Under the pieces are notes generated by a model that searched no databases, had not been told where the DNA came from, and saw nothing but the letters and a program-made list of their open reading frames with translations. 64,000 nucleotides of DNA from NCBI RefSeq assembly GCF_000499845.2, contig NC_023750.2, positions 15,881,447 to 15,945,446 on the forward strand, in the 5' to 3' direction. The DNA comes from Phaseolus vulgaris (Eukaryota; Streptophyta; Magnoliopsida; Fabales; Fabaceae). Each line of letters starts with the position of its first letter. The first letter of the stretch is position 1. A program made the position numbers and the translations under genes. Positions 43,210-53,309 of the stretch are shown one piece after another.

Positions 43210-44384
43210 GTTCTTCAAGAGATAAGTGTTCTCTTAATTTTATTTTTTGAGTTTTCTTCAAATCCGTGTTGTTCATCTTGCCTTGATTGTCTTGTTTTTT
43301 TAATGTCATTTTAATTGGGTTGTTGTTTAAAATTGTTGTACGGTTTTATTTTGGTTCAAATTGTTCTTGAGCTTCCAAACTGTTTTTAGGTTCCATTGAG
43401 TATTTTGTGTTGGCTGTTTTGTTTTTAATTTTATTTGAGTCTTATTGATATTTTAATCAGTGCAAAGTGTTTGTGGTTGAGTCTTTTTTATTTTTGAATC
43501 CATACAAGTTTTGTCAAAGTCATGTTCATCCTACAATGTCATAAATTCCTAGTGGTGCCTTTTATTGCTGATTTGGTTGCTTGATTTTGATTTTGAGTGC
43601 AGTTTTTATTTCTGTTTTTGAAGCTTTGGTGCCTTTTATATTTTCATATTTGAGTTCATACTTGTGTGTTAGTTCTATACTAGTTCTTTTCCAATAATTT
43701 CCATTGTGTTTGTGAAGTTTCCTTGTTGTTTTCTAATTCCAGTTTAGGATATCTCTGTTTTCACTGTTACTGTGCTGGCTGGAATCTATCCCATAAATTA
43801 ATTATGTGGGTGAAAAATTCTGAAATTTTGGATTTGAGTAGTTTTATGTGTTGAGAAAAAGTGAAAAAAAGAAGTACATCAAAATTCAAAATACAAAAAA
43901 AATGAAAAATGAAAAATGAAAAACGAACAGAGTGCAAAAATTTTGACTCTGGAAAAACGGTGATGCGGCAGTGATCTTGAAAAAAATATTAAAATTATTT
44001 GGCTCACTCTTTTGGTGAAATTCCAACGCCTATTTTTAGCTAAAACATTGAAGTTTATGTGGTTAAAATTTCAAGCTCAATTTTGAAGTATTCTGTCCAG
44101 CATAAATTTGGGAAGTTGTGAAAAGTTTACACAAAAAAATTCTGTAGTGCTGTTTTGGTTTTATTCATCTATTCTAGTTCCATTCACTAGGATTCCACTT
44201 TGTGTGCTACCTTTTCTTGTGTGCCTTAATTTTTTACTTGTCAATTTTATTGAATACTCTTAAGTCTTGTCAAATATCAACTCCATTTGCAGTAGTCATT
44301 GATTTTAAAATTTGAGTTTTGTTGCTTTAAAACTTGTTTGACCTCTCTTTGGTGGAATTTACCTAAAAAGTGTTTTGGTGAGTA
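43210..44384 (+). other. Long untranslated leader of CRM-like copy B1
   Basis: T-rich sequence without a credible ORF. Its second half (from about 43500) resembles the leader upstream of B2 (46080-47130), for example TTTGAGTTCATACTTGT against TTTGAGTTCATGCTTGT. Long leaders are normal in this family. Confidence 0.55.
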
Positions 44385-44744
44385 GTGAAAGAATTTCAAT
44401 CACTATCACATAGACAATTCCAACATGAGGCCCAAATCATAGAAGCTAAAAAAGAAAGGGATGCTCATCTTGCTATTTTAGAAGAGGAGTTGAAAATTGT
44501 GAAAGAAAAGGATGAATACATTAGAAACTTAAAAAAATCACATGCATCTAGCTCTAGGTCGAGTGACTCACATGCTGAGGGGAGTCTGAGAGTTAATGAT
44601 TATTATCAACCTCCACCAAGAAGAACTAGAAGAGAGAGCCACAAAGAGACTAGGGTAGACCTACCTCATTTTTATGGAAAGGAAAATGTTGAAACATATT
44701 TAGATTGGGAAATGAAGGTAGAACAACTTTTTGCTTGCCACCAT
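44385..44744 (+). pseudogene. Gag N-terminal fragment of CRM-like copy B1
   Basis: The frame encodes a charged coiled-coil segment (about HEAQIIEAKKERDAHLAILE), a Ser-rich linker and VDLPHFYGKENVETYLDWEM, equivalent to the gag start of B2. It is broken at LFACHH by a copia-like insertion (44745-45962). Plausible continuation (RILALI..., then LLEWHS) resumes after it. Confidence 0.65.
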
Positions 44745-45216
44745 TGTGGGTTATGACTCACCTTTCCGTTTTCTTGACATAATTGGGAGGTTACTTGCCA
44801 CATTTAATTGTCATCAAAGGGAGGTTACTTACCATTAATTGATTTTATTATTTTTTTCTCCTAGAACCACTATATATAGTGGCTTCCTTCAAACACAACA
44901 CACAACAAACAGCAACACACACTTGCTTCCTCTCTCTTTTCATTTACTCTCTATTTCTACTCTTGGGTGTATGTGTTTAACCCATATAGAGAGAATTTGT
45001 TTTGGGGCTATTTATCTATTAGCCTGAGAGGAATTCATTGTGCTCCCAGTACCATTATAGTGGAAGTTTTTGTCTCTCTCGCCAGTGGTTTTTTACCTCT
45101 ATTTAAAGGGGTTTTTCACCTAAAAATTCTGGTATCATTCTCACTTTACTTGTTACTTTAATTTCTCATAAATCTTTAGTTGAAATTATTACGCTTCCGC
45201 ACACAATATCCCTACA
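44745..45216 (+). repeat. LTR of the partial copia-like element
   Basis: From TGTGGGTTATGACTC to ATATCCCTACA. The TATA box CTATATATAG is near 44870. The PBS TTGGCATCAGAGC starts two bases downstream (45219-45231). Confidence 0.7.
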
Positions 45217-45218
45217 AA

Positions 45219-45231
45219 TTGGCATCAGAGC
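45219..45231 (+). promoter_or_regulatory. Primer binding site of the copia-like element
   Basis: TTGGCATCAGAGC differs by one base from the usual initiator tRNA-Met site TGGTATCAGAGC and lies just after the LTR. Confidence 0.75.
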
Positions 45232-45266
45232 TTTTCGATAATTCAACCAGGATCTATTGTTCAATA

Positions 45267-45938
45267 ATGTCGAAATTGGATATTGAGAAATTCGATGGTA
45301 AAATCAGCTTTACTATCTAGCGAGTCCAGATGCTAGCTGTTCTCACCCAGAATGGTTTAAAGAAAGTTTTGACAGGTAAAATGATGAGACCAACCACTAT
45401 GACGGAGGAGTAGTGGGATGAGATGGATGAAACGACATTGTCTGCAATCTAGTTATGCTTGTCCCGTGAGGTGTTGCGTGAGGTCATCAATGAGAAAACT
45501 ACAGCAGGCATATGGAGTAAATTAGAGTCTCTATACATGACCAAAAGTCTTGCAAACAAACTCCGGTTAAAGGAGCGACTCTTTACACTCCGAATGTCCG
45601 GAGGTACTCCAATCCAATCTCACATTGATGAATTTAATTCCATCATAACTGATTTGGAAAATTTGGATGTTAAAATTGATGATGAGGATAAAGCCATTCT
45701 ACTTATTGTTTCTCTACCATCCTCGCATCGACAATTCAAAGAAATTATGTTATATGGTAATTATCTTACCTTAAGCTTTGATGATGTCAAGACTAATTTA
45801 CTAGCCAAAGAAAAAATTTGATACTCAAATTCATTTTGAAAGTTCTGGTGAAGGATTAGTAGTTAGAGGGAGAAACCAAGAGAAAGGTAGGAACACTAAA
45901 CATAAATCTAGGTCAAAATCTAGAGGCAAGAACTCCAA
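45267..45938 (+). pseudogene. Copia gag remnant (UBN2-type)
   Basis: The start MSKLDIEKFDGKISF is typical of copia gag. Three TAG codons fall in the first 65 codons, at places where Trp or Gln is expected. A clean frame then follows (45459-45821) with AGIWSKLESLYMTKSLANKL and the HIDEFNSIITDLENLDVKID motif. After a frameshift near 45825 the frame resumes with SSGEGLVVRGR and basic text, ending before the zinc knuckle. It is not functional. Confidence 0.8.
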
Positions 45939-45967
45939 ATATTTGTTGTTTTCTTTTGTTACACCAT

Positions 45968-47162
45968 GTGTTTGTGAAAAGGATTCTAGCACTCATTGTT
46001 CATATGAGTATGGCTGCTCTTTTGGAATGGCATTCTCCTTCCTAGAGCTGACCTTAAGCTTCCTTTCACTTGTTGTTATATCTTGTGATATGTCTTTTAA
46101 TTTTGTAATCATGTCAACTTTTGTCTTAGTCATGTTATTCCATAATTGTCATTACTTCTAGTAGTACTTTTATTGCTTTGATTGTTTCTTGCTTTGGTTT
46201 ACTTTCTGTTTTTGAGTTTATTGCTTGATCCTTTGTGCATTTTCATTTCTAGATTTGAGTTCATGCTTGTATTCTCATTCTATACAAGTTCCTTTACATA
46301 CTTTCCATTATGTCTTTGTTAGTTCATCATACTGTTTTTCATTCCTAAATAGGCTCCTCTGTTTTCTTACAAACGTGCTACTTTTTTCAATTTACTGCAA
46401 TTAATTGGCTCATAGGAAATTTGTGAAAATTTGGATTTACATTCTTAAAAGTGTTACAAAAGCATATAAAAAAGAATTACTCAAAAATTCCAAGTACACA
46501 AAAAATGATAAATAAAATACGAAAAATGTACAATTCTTCCGAAAAAAATACGGTAATCTGGCAGCGATTTTGAAAAATTTATTTCTCTCAATTGGCTTAC
46601 TTTTTTTACCTCATTCCAGTGCCATTATTGAGTTGAGACATTCAAGTTTCTGTGGTTAAGTTTTCACATTCCAGTTCGCTTTCAATCAGTACAGTTAAAT
46701 CTGTAAACATAGCACAGTTTGCATTTAAAATTTTTTTTCCAGTAGCTGTTTTCTGTTTTCTTCAATCTACTCTAGCACTTTTCTTTAGGACTCTTTTTGT
46801 GTGCCTTCTTTATTCATTGAGTTCCTTATTTTTTTGATTGTCTTTCATTCATATTCTTTCTAGTTTGTCATACATTGCTCTCTGTTTTTTGGTTTAGCTT
46901 TTATTGTTTACACCTTTTCTTGCTTGTCTTTTTGTTCTTCTTAAAGTTGTGTGGAGACTTGTTCTTAAGTAAGTTGGTTTGCTGTGACATATTTCACTTG
47001 AAGCTACTCCATTCCACAAGAAAGGCTTGGTTGAGGACAGAATATTTTCTTGGAGTGGTTTGAGTGCTTTCTTGGGCATTTTCCAGCAACCTATATCTCC
47101 CTTTAATTGTCTAACAAGTTTCTTTCACTGTTTTGTTTTCTGTTTTTGTGTATTTTCTGCTC
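45968..47162 (+). other. Leader upstream of CRM-like copy B2
   Basis: T-rich, without a credible ORF. From about 46080 it is related to the B1 leader. No LTR or PBS for B2 is visible here, so its 5' end is missing or B1 and B2 are a fused pair. Confidence 0.5.
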
Positions 47163-50100
47163 ATGGCTCATTTTTCTAGTGGAGAGTCCTCCAAACCGTG
47201 TTCACCCCAAAAGGCAGCCCTTTATGAAGACTTAAAGAATGCCAAGCAATCCAATGCTCACTATCTTGAGGTGATAAGGAAGATGGAAGCACGGCTCCAA
47301 AGTTTGGAGTTAAACCGACAAGAAATACATCAAAACCGTGAGAGAAGAACTCCTCCTCCTATTAGGCATTCTTCAAGGCACTCCCATTCTTCTCATGGTT
47401 ATTATGAAGACAATCCAAGGCCAAGACATCATCACCATGAAGAGAGGCGCCAACATGTGGCTGGCCCTTGTTCTCCTAATGTAAAACTTCCTAGTTTTAG
47501 TGGTGAAAGTGATCCCAATGTATACTTAGGATGGGAGGCTAAGGTTGACCAAATTTTTGATGTAAATGGGGTTAGGGATGAGCATAGGATTAAGTTAGCT
47601 TCTTTAGAATTTTTGGACTATGCCATGCAATGGTGGCATCAATACCTCATGGACATTGACCTACACAAGAGGCCGCCCGTGGTCTCTTGGAACGATTTGA
47701 AAGCATGTTTACGCGCTAGATTCGTACCCCCACACTTTAGGAAAGACCTTATGTTGAAACTCCAACGGTTTCACCAAGGCACGCTAAGTGTGGATGATTA
47801 CTTTAAACAACTAGACACGCTTTTAATTCGAGTTAATATGGATGAGAGTGAGGAAGCTAAGATAGCTAGGTTTGTGAGTGGCCTTCAAAGGGACATTCAA
47901 GACGTGGTAGAGTTACAAGAATATTCTTCTTTGGAAAATGTGGTGCACCTTGCTAGCAAAATTGAAAATCAACTTGCAAGGAAAAATGCTTTCAAAAATT
48001 CTTCTAAGGATAACTACTACCACTCTTCTTGGAAAAATAAAAATAATTCTTTTTCAAATATCCCTTCTAAAGACTCTAGTTTCAAACCTAGAGAGTCTAA
48101 GCCTTCCATTTCCAATTCTAGGCCTAAATCACCACCTAAATCGTCCAGTAAGAAGTGTTTTAAATGCTTAAGTTATGGACATATTGCTTCTAATTGCCCT
48201 TCTAAACGAGCTATGTATATGCATGATGGGGTAGATAGTAGTGAGCATGGGTCCGAATCTTCTAGACATTCCTCACCTTCTAGATCCCCAAGTGAGAGTG
48301 AAAGTGAAAGCCCACATGAGGGTGACCTATTAGTAATAAGACGCATTCTTGGACAAGTGTTAAAACCTTTTGATGAAACTCAAAGAGAAAATATCTTTCA
48401 TTCAAGGTGTCTTATTAGTGATAGAGTATGCTCTTTGATTGTCGATGGGGGGAGTTGTGCGAATGTGGCAAGCACAAGAGTGGTAGACAAACTTGGATTG
48501 CCTACCATCTCTCATGCCAAGACCTACAAGTTACAATGGTTGAGTGAGGTGGGTGAGATAGTAGTGAACAAACAAGTCCTCATTACATTTTCCTTTGGCA
48601 AATATAAAGATGAGGTCTTGTGTGATGTTGTTCCAATGGAAGCTACTCATATACTTTTAGGTAGGCCATGGCAATTTGATAGAAAAAAATTTCATGATGG
48701 CTTTACCAACAAAATTTCTTTTAACTTCCATGGACACAAAGTCATTCTTAAGTCTCTCTCTCCAAAGGAAGTACATGAGGACCAAGTCAAAATGAGAGAA
48801 AAGAGAGAGAAAGAAAAAGATATAAAAAATTTCAAGAGAAGCCTTCTCATATCTTCCCAACAAGTTAAAAAGGTAATAGTTACTCACAAGCCTATTTTTT
48901 TAGCTATTCCTAGACCTAGTGAATATGAGTCGGCTAAGGATAGTCCCACATGTTTGGACCATTTGGTAAAGGAATATGAAGATGTGTTTCAAGATCCTCC
49001 TAAAGGCTTACCACCTCTAAGAGGGATTGAACACCAAATAGACTTCATGCCCGGGGTTTCTTTACCAAATCGCCCTGCATATAGGACCAATCCCCAAGAG
49101 ACCAAAGAAATTCAAAGACAAGTTGAGGATTTATTAGCTAAGGGGTGGGTACAAGATAGCATGAGCCCATGTGCTATGCCCGTCATACTTGTCCCTAAAA
49201 AGGATGGGACATGGAGGATGTGTACGGATTGTCGCGCTATAAATAACATCACCATCAAATATAGGCATCCCATTCCTAGGTTAGATGACTTGTTGGATGA
49301 ATTACATGGGTCTAAAATATTTTCCAAAATTGATCTTAAGAGTGGTTACAATCAAATTCGAATTAAACATGGTGATGAATGGAAAACCGCTTTTAAGACC
49401 AAATTTGGTTTATATGAGTGGTTGGTCATGCCTTTTGGCTTGACTAATGCTCCTAGTACCTTCATGCGACTCATGCATCATGTTTTAAGAGCATTCATTG
49501 GCAAGTTTGTTGTGGTTTACTTTGATGATATTCTTATATATAGCTTGTCCTTAGAAGATCATGAGTCACATGTTAGACAAGTTCTAGAAACCCTTAGGAA
49601 GGAGAAATTGTATGCTAATCATGCAAAATGTTTCTTTGCATTAGATCATATAGACTTCCCAGGGTTTGTGGTTAGTCATAAAGGGGTGCATGTAGATCAA
49701 ACAAAAGTTGCAGCAATTCAACATTGGCCTACACCCACCAATGTCAATGAAGTACGAAGTTTTCATGGACTTGCTAGTTTTTATAGGCGGTTTGTGAAAG
49801 ACTTTAGTACAATTGCCGCACCTTTAAATGCCATAGTAAAGAAGGATGTGGTTTTTAAGTGGGGACAAGAGCAAGAAAACGCTTTTCAAACTTTGAAAGA
49901 TAAATTAACTAAAGCCCCCATTCTAGCCCTTCCTAACTTTGCTAAGACATTTGAAATAGAATGTGATGCCTCTAATATAGGCATTGGGGCCGTCCTCCTT
50001 CAAGAAGGACACCCCATAGCTTATTTTAGTGAGAAACTCAAAGGGAGTCATCTCAATTACTCCACTTATGATAAAGAACTTTATGCTCTTGTTAGAGCTT

Positions 50101-51764
50101 TGCAAAATTGGCAACATTATCTTTTTCCAAAGGAATTTGTGATCCATAGTGATCATGAGTCCCTTAAATATTTGAAAAGCCAAAGCAAGCTTAATAAGAG
50201 ACATGCTAAGTGGGTGGAGTTTATTAAGCAATTTCCTTATGTGATCAAACATAAACAAGGTAAAATTAATGTGGTTGTCGATGCTCTTTCAAGAAGATAT
50301 ACCTTGTTAAATGTTTTGAATGTTCAATATTTAGGCTTTGATCACATAAAGGAACTTTATCATGATGACTTAGATTTCTCTCTAATCTATCAAGAGTGTT
50401 CCAAGGGAGGTCACAAAGACTTTTTCTTACATAATGGTTTTCTTTTCAAAGGAAAAAGACTTTGTGTTCCCCAAGGATCCATAAGACAATCTCTTGTTAG
50501 AGAGGCTCATGAGGGTGGGCTTATGGGACATTTTGGGGTAGCTAAGACCTTAGAAACATTGCATGAACATTTCTTTTGGCCTCACATGCACAAATCCGTA
50601 CATACCTTCTGTGATAGATGTATAGCATGTAGAAAGGCCAAATCTAAGGTCCAACCCCATGGTTTATATACCCCTCTTCCTATCCCTACAATGCCTTGGG
50701 TTGACATTTCTATGGATTTTATCTTAGGACTCCCCAAGACTTCGAAGGGTAAGGATTCCATCTTTGTGGTAGTGGACCGTTTTTCTAAAATGGCTCATTT
50801 TATTCCATGCCACAAAGTGGATGATGCATGCCATATTGCAAATCTCTTCTTCAAGGAAGTTGTTCGTTTACATGGACTTCCTAGAAGTATAGTATCCGAT
50901 AGGGATTCTAAATTCTTAAGTCACTTTTGGCGGACCTTATGGGGGAAACTTGGCACAAAACTTCTGTTTTCTACTACTTTCCACCCCCAAACTGATGGTC
51001 AAACCGAAGTGGTTAATAGAACTTTGGGTCAATTATTGCGATGCTTTATTTCCGGGAATCCAAGGGCTTGGGAGGATTTACTACCTCATGTTGAATTTGC
51101 TTATAATAGAGTAGTAAATTCCACCACTAACCATTCTCCTTTTGAGGTTGTTTATGGGTTTAATCCCCTCACACCTCTAGATCTTCTTCCCATTCCTGTA
51201 CTTGATGAGGTTCTATGCAAAGACGGTTTTGAAAAGGCTTCTTTTATTAAAGATTTGCATAACCGCATCAAGTTACAAATTGAGAAGAAAGTTGGTAAGT
51301 ATGCTGACACTGCCAACCAAAGGAGAAAGGCATTAATCTTTGAGCCCGGTGATTGGGTTTGGCTTCACTTGAGAAAGGATAGATTTCCTTCTCTAAGGAA
51401 GTCCAAACTTATGCCTCGTGGTGATGGCCCTTTCCAAGTCGTCAAGAGGATTAATGATAATGCCTATGAGTTAGATATGCCCTCTACTTATCTTGGTAGT
51501 AATTCTTTCAATATTACTGATCTCACTCCTTTTGCTGCAAGTTTCCCAAATTCGTGGACGAATTCTCTCCAACCCGGGGAGTATGATGGAAACCAAGTAG
51601 AGGATGCTCAAGCCCATGAAGCCCAAGCCCAACAAGGGGCCCAAGCCCAACAAGGGGTCCAAGCCCAACAAGGGGTTCAAGCCCAACGAATTACTAGGAG
51701 CATGGCAAGAGCTTTGGGACAAGAGTATAATGAGATGGCTCTTCTTATTTCTTTTGTAGAATAG
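47163..51764 (+). CDS. Intact gag-pol polyprotein of a CRM-like chromovirus (B2)
   Basis: One open frame of 1533 codons from ATG 47163 ([15 protein letters not shown]). The open frame extends ten codons upstream, but this ATG gives the family-like start. Gag has [15 protein letters not shown] and a zinc knuckle [14 protein letters not shown] at 332-345. The protease has [13 protein letters not shown] (D428). RT has catalytic YFDD at 786-789. RNase H starts at D935. Integrase has an HHCC-type motif ([24 protein letters not shown]) and a DDE triad (D1185, D1246, E1282). The C-terminal part has [20 protein letters not shown], then a Gln/Ala repeat and [10 protein letters not shown], and lies inside the 3' LTR. 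I see no canonical chromodomain. RT similarity, the TGAT...ATCA LTRs and the ORF running into the LTR suggest the CRM clade. All catalytic motifs are present. Confidence 0.88.
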   Translation: MAHFSSGESSKPCSPQKAALYEDLKNAKQSNAHYLEVIRKMEARLQSLELNRQEIHQNRERRTPPPIRHSSRHSHSSHGYYEDNPRPRHHHHEERRQHVAGPCSPNVKLPSFSGESDPNVYLGWEAKVDQIFDVNGVRDEHRIKLASLEFLDYAMQWWHQYLMDIDLHKRPPVVSWNDLKACLRARFVPPHFRKDLMLKLQRFHQGTLSVDDYFKQLDTLLIRVNMDESEEAKIARFVSGLQRDIQDVVELQEYSSLENVVHLASKIENQLARKNAFKNSSKDNYYHSSWKNKNNSFSNIPSKDSSFKPRESKPSISNSRPKSPPKSSSKKCFKCLSYGHIASNCPSKRAMYMHDGVDSSEHGSESSRHSSPSRSPSESESESPHEGDLLVIRRILGQVLKPFDETQRENIFHSRCLISDRVCSLIVDGGSCANVASTRVVDKLGLPTISHAKTYKLQWLSEVGEIVVNKQVLITFSFGKYKDEVLCDVVPMEATHILLGRPWQFDRKKFHDGFTNKISFNFHGHKVILKSLSPKEVHEDQVKMREKREKEKDIKNFKRSLLISSQQVKKVIVTHKPIFLAIPRPSEYESAKDSPTCLDHLVKEYEDVFQDPPKGLPPLRGIEHQIDFMPGVSLPNRPAYRTNPQETKEIQRQVEDLLAKGWVQDSMSPCAMPVILVPKKDGTWRMCTDCRAINNITIKYRHPIPRLDDLLDELHGSKIFSKIDLKSGYNQIRIKHGDEWKTAFKTKFGLYEWLVMPFGLTNAPSTFMRLMHHVLRAFIGKFVVVYFDDILIYSLSLEDHESHVRQVLETLRKEKLYANHAKCFFALDHIDFPGFVVSHKGVHVDQTKVAAIQHWPTPTNVNEVRSFHGLASFYRRFVKDFSTIAAPLNAIVKKDVVFKWGQEQENAFQTLKDKLTKAPILALPNFAKTFEIECDASNIGIGAVLLQEGHPIAYFSEKLKGSHLNYSTYDKELYALVRALQNWQHYLFPKEFVIHSDHESLKYLKSQSKLNKRHAKWVEFIKQFPYVIKHKQGKINVVVDALSRRYTLLNVLNVQYLGFDHIKELYHDDLDFSLIYQECSKGGHKDFFLHNGFLFKGKRLCVPQGSIRQSLVREAHEGGLMGHFGVAKTLETLHEHFFWPHMHKSVHTFCDRCIACRKAKSKVQPHGLYTPLPIPTMPWVDISMDFILGLPKTSKGKDSIFVVVDRFSKMAHFIPCHKVDDACHIANLFFKEVVRLHGLPRSIVSDRDSKFLSHFWRTLWGKLGTKLLFSTTFHPQTDGQTEVVNRTLGQLLRCFISGNPRAWEDLLPHVEFAYNRVVNSTTNHSPFEVVYGFNPLTPLDLLPIPVLDEVLCKDGFEKASFIKDLHNRIKLQIEKKVGKYADTANQRRKALIFEPGDWVWLHLRKDRFPSLRKSKLMPRGDGPFQVVKRINDNAYELDMPSTYLGSNSFNITDLTPFAASFPNSWTNSLQPGEYDGNQVEDAQAHEAQAQQGAQAQQGVQAQQGVQAQRITRSMARALGQEYNEMALLISFVE

Positions 51765-51908
51765 GGGTGTGGATGTAATAAAAAGGTGTAAGTAGTAAGG
51801 GAGTCTAGGGGGGAGTGTAGATAGGAGTTAGGAGGTGCCAAACTAGGAAGGAAAGTCACACTTCCTTCATTGTCTAGTTGGCACCGAATTTAGGTAGCAT
51901 TTGAGGGT
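51584..51908 (+). repeat. Partial 3' LTR of CRM-like copy B2
   Basis: It begins TGATGGAAACCAAG after CCCGGGGAGTA, a short polypurine tract. The polyprotein stop (51762-51764) is inside it. It is interrupted at 51908 by Tat element C, so the end of the LTR is not in the window. Confidence 0.7.
51621..51692 (+). repeat. 18-bp coding tandem repeat (AQAQQG), about four units
   Basis: GCCCAAGCCCAACAAGGG repeats at 51621, 51639, 51657 and 51675 with small changes. It encodes AQAQQG within the polyprotein tail. The period is a multiple of three and the frame is kept. Confidence 0.9.
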
Positions 51909-52859
51909 TGTACCGACCAGGTAGTCGGGAGTGATGACGTGGCAGCAAGCGATAATATAGGCGTGTTGAACGGGACACCTGGCTGACAGGGGGGAAGAAC
52001 ATCGGGAAGTCTGTGTAGTCGCCAAGTGTTAGCTTGGCGTTCTCCGATCTCTAGCATGTGTAAACCGGCGGTCACCAGGCTTACGTCATAGTCGTCATAT
52101 GCGAGCTTAGGCGACCAAGCGATCAGAGACCGCCGAAAGAAGGACATCGCCGAAAGATCAGGAAGGCTTGTTTAGGGCTCTCAGAGGGTACGAGTACGAA
52201 GGAAGAAGTTATCAGACGATCATTCCCTAGCCAAAGGTTGAGGCAAGGGAACAGCTTACCAGAACATACACGATGAAGCAAGTGAAGCAGATCATGATGG
52301 CGGCCGGCGAGACCACAGAGAAGGTGTGCATGGTGACACCCCGTACTCGCCACACAGAAGAGATCGCGCTCCAAGGCAGCTATACACCGAGTTACTCCTT
52401 GCATGGGTAACTTAGTCGAACAGCCTGAAGAGTAAGAAGTGACGCTCAAGCAGAGGACGTTCCAGATGGTGACACGTGTACAGCTGGATGCGAGCCACGT
52501 GTCCAGAGGTGTAACCCTCAGGAGAGAGAAAGTGCACAGGTATATAAGGGATTCTAACGAACTTCTGAGGTAAGCGCGTTTAGAACACTTCTTTACGCTT
52601 TGAGAACACTTGAGTACGCTGAGAGAGATTTTGCACGGTTTCTTGAGTTTTAGCTTTTCTCTCTTAGAGTTTTTTGTGATTCCGTCACTGACTTGAACGT
52701 CAGAGCGCGATCGGCCGCAGCGGCGCCACTCTGTCTTTTTCAGGTTCTTGAAGAGAATCGAGGTGTGAAGGACGGAAGCTAGCGTGGTGCAAAGCCGATC
52801 CAGGAGGAGGTACCTTCGACGTGGCAAGGCTCTTGCGCTCTGGTCAACCGGTAGGATCA
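51909..52859 (+). repeat. 5' LTR of Tat element C
   Basis: 951 bp, TGTACCGACCAGG to GGTAGGATCA. Two G-boxes (CACGTG at 52473-52478 and 52496-52501) precede a TATA box TATATAAG at 52541-52548. Similar to the LTR of F. Confidence 0.9.
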
Positions 52860-52861
52860 TC

Positions 52862-52879
52862 AGGCGCCCACCGTGGGGC
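52862..52879 (+). promoter_or_regulatory. Primer binding site of Tat element C
   Basis: AGGCGCCCACCGTGGGGC starts two bases after the LTR end. It differs from the PBS of A only in the first base. Confidence 0.75.
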
Positions 52880-53309
52880 CGTGTAAAACCTGTCCCCATC
52901 CACAGCGTGAGTTCTTGAAGTTTCTGCAGTTTCTGTGTGGTTGTGTGCTGGTGCAACCACTTTTCACCGTTCGTTCAAGCTTCTGTTTGGTGAATTGAAG
53001 TTTTCCACCGTTCGTTCGAGCTTTCGATCGGTTTCTTGAAGTTTCTCGCTGTTTGTGCGGTTTTCGATCGGTTGATTCGAAGTTTTACCGTTCGTTCGCG
53101 TTTCTGATCAGTGAATCGGGAGTTTTGCTGGAGAAGCGATAGGTTCGTGGTGAGATTGCAAGTTTCTGTGAAGGTTTCGACGTCCGAGTCTATCGGCGTG
53201 CTGTTGTGGTTGCGTTCTTGGGAGTTTGAGAGTTTTTGACCGATTGATTGCTGGATCGATCGTTTGCTGGTGAAGGTCTTGTTCGCTGAAGTTGATTTGC
53301 TGATTTTTC
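52880..53309 (+). other. Leader of Tat element C
   Basis: There is no gene. It contains several imperfect repeats of CCGTTCGTTCG and TTTCGATCGG text (52965-53110). Confidence 0.6.

Larger units (their letters stand above)
44745..45962 (+). mobile_element. Copia-like partial element inserted in the B1 gag
   Basis: It has a 5' LTR (44745-45216), PBS and gag but no pol and no 3' LTR. ACCAT flanks it on the left (44740-44744) and ACCAT occurs at the right junction (45963-45967), resembling a target duplication. The right end TTTTGTTAC is not an LTR end, so the copy is 3'-truncated or arose by an aberrant insertion. Confidence 0.6.

Noticed and set aside
51909..52859. A host gene promoter at 52473-52548 (G-boxes and TATA)
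   Set aside because: The segment is repeated at 63632 onward and lies between a CRM-like LTR and a PBS, so it is an LTR promoter.
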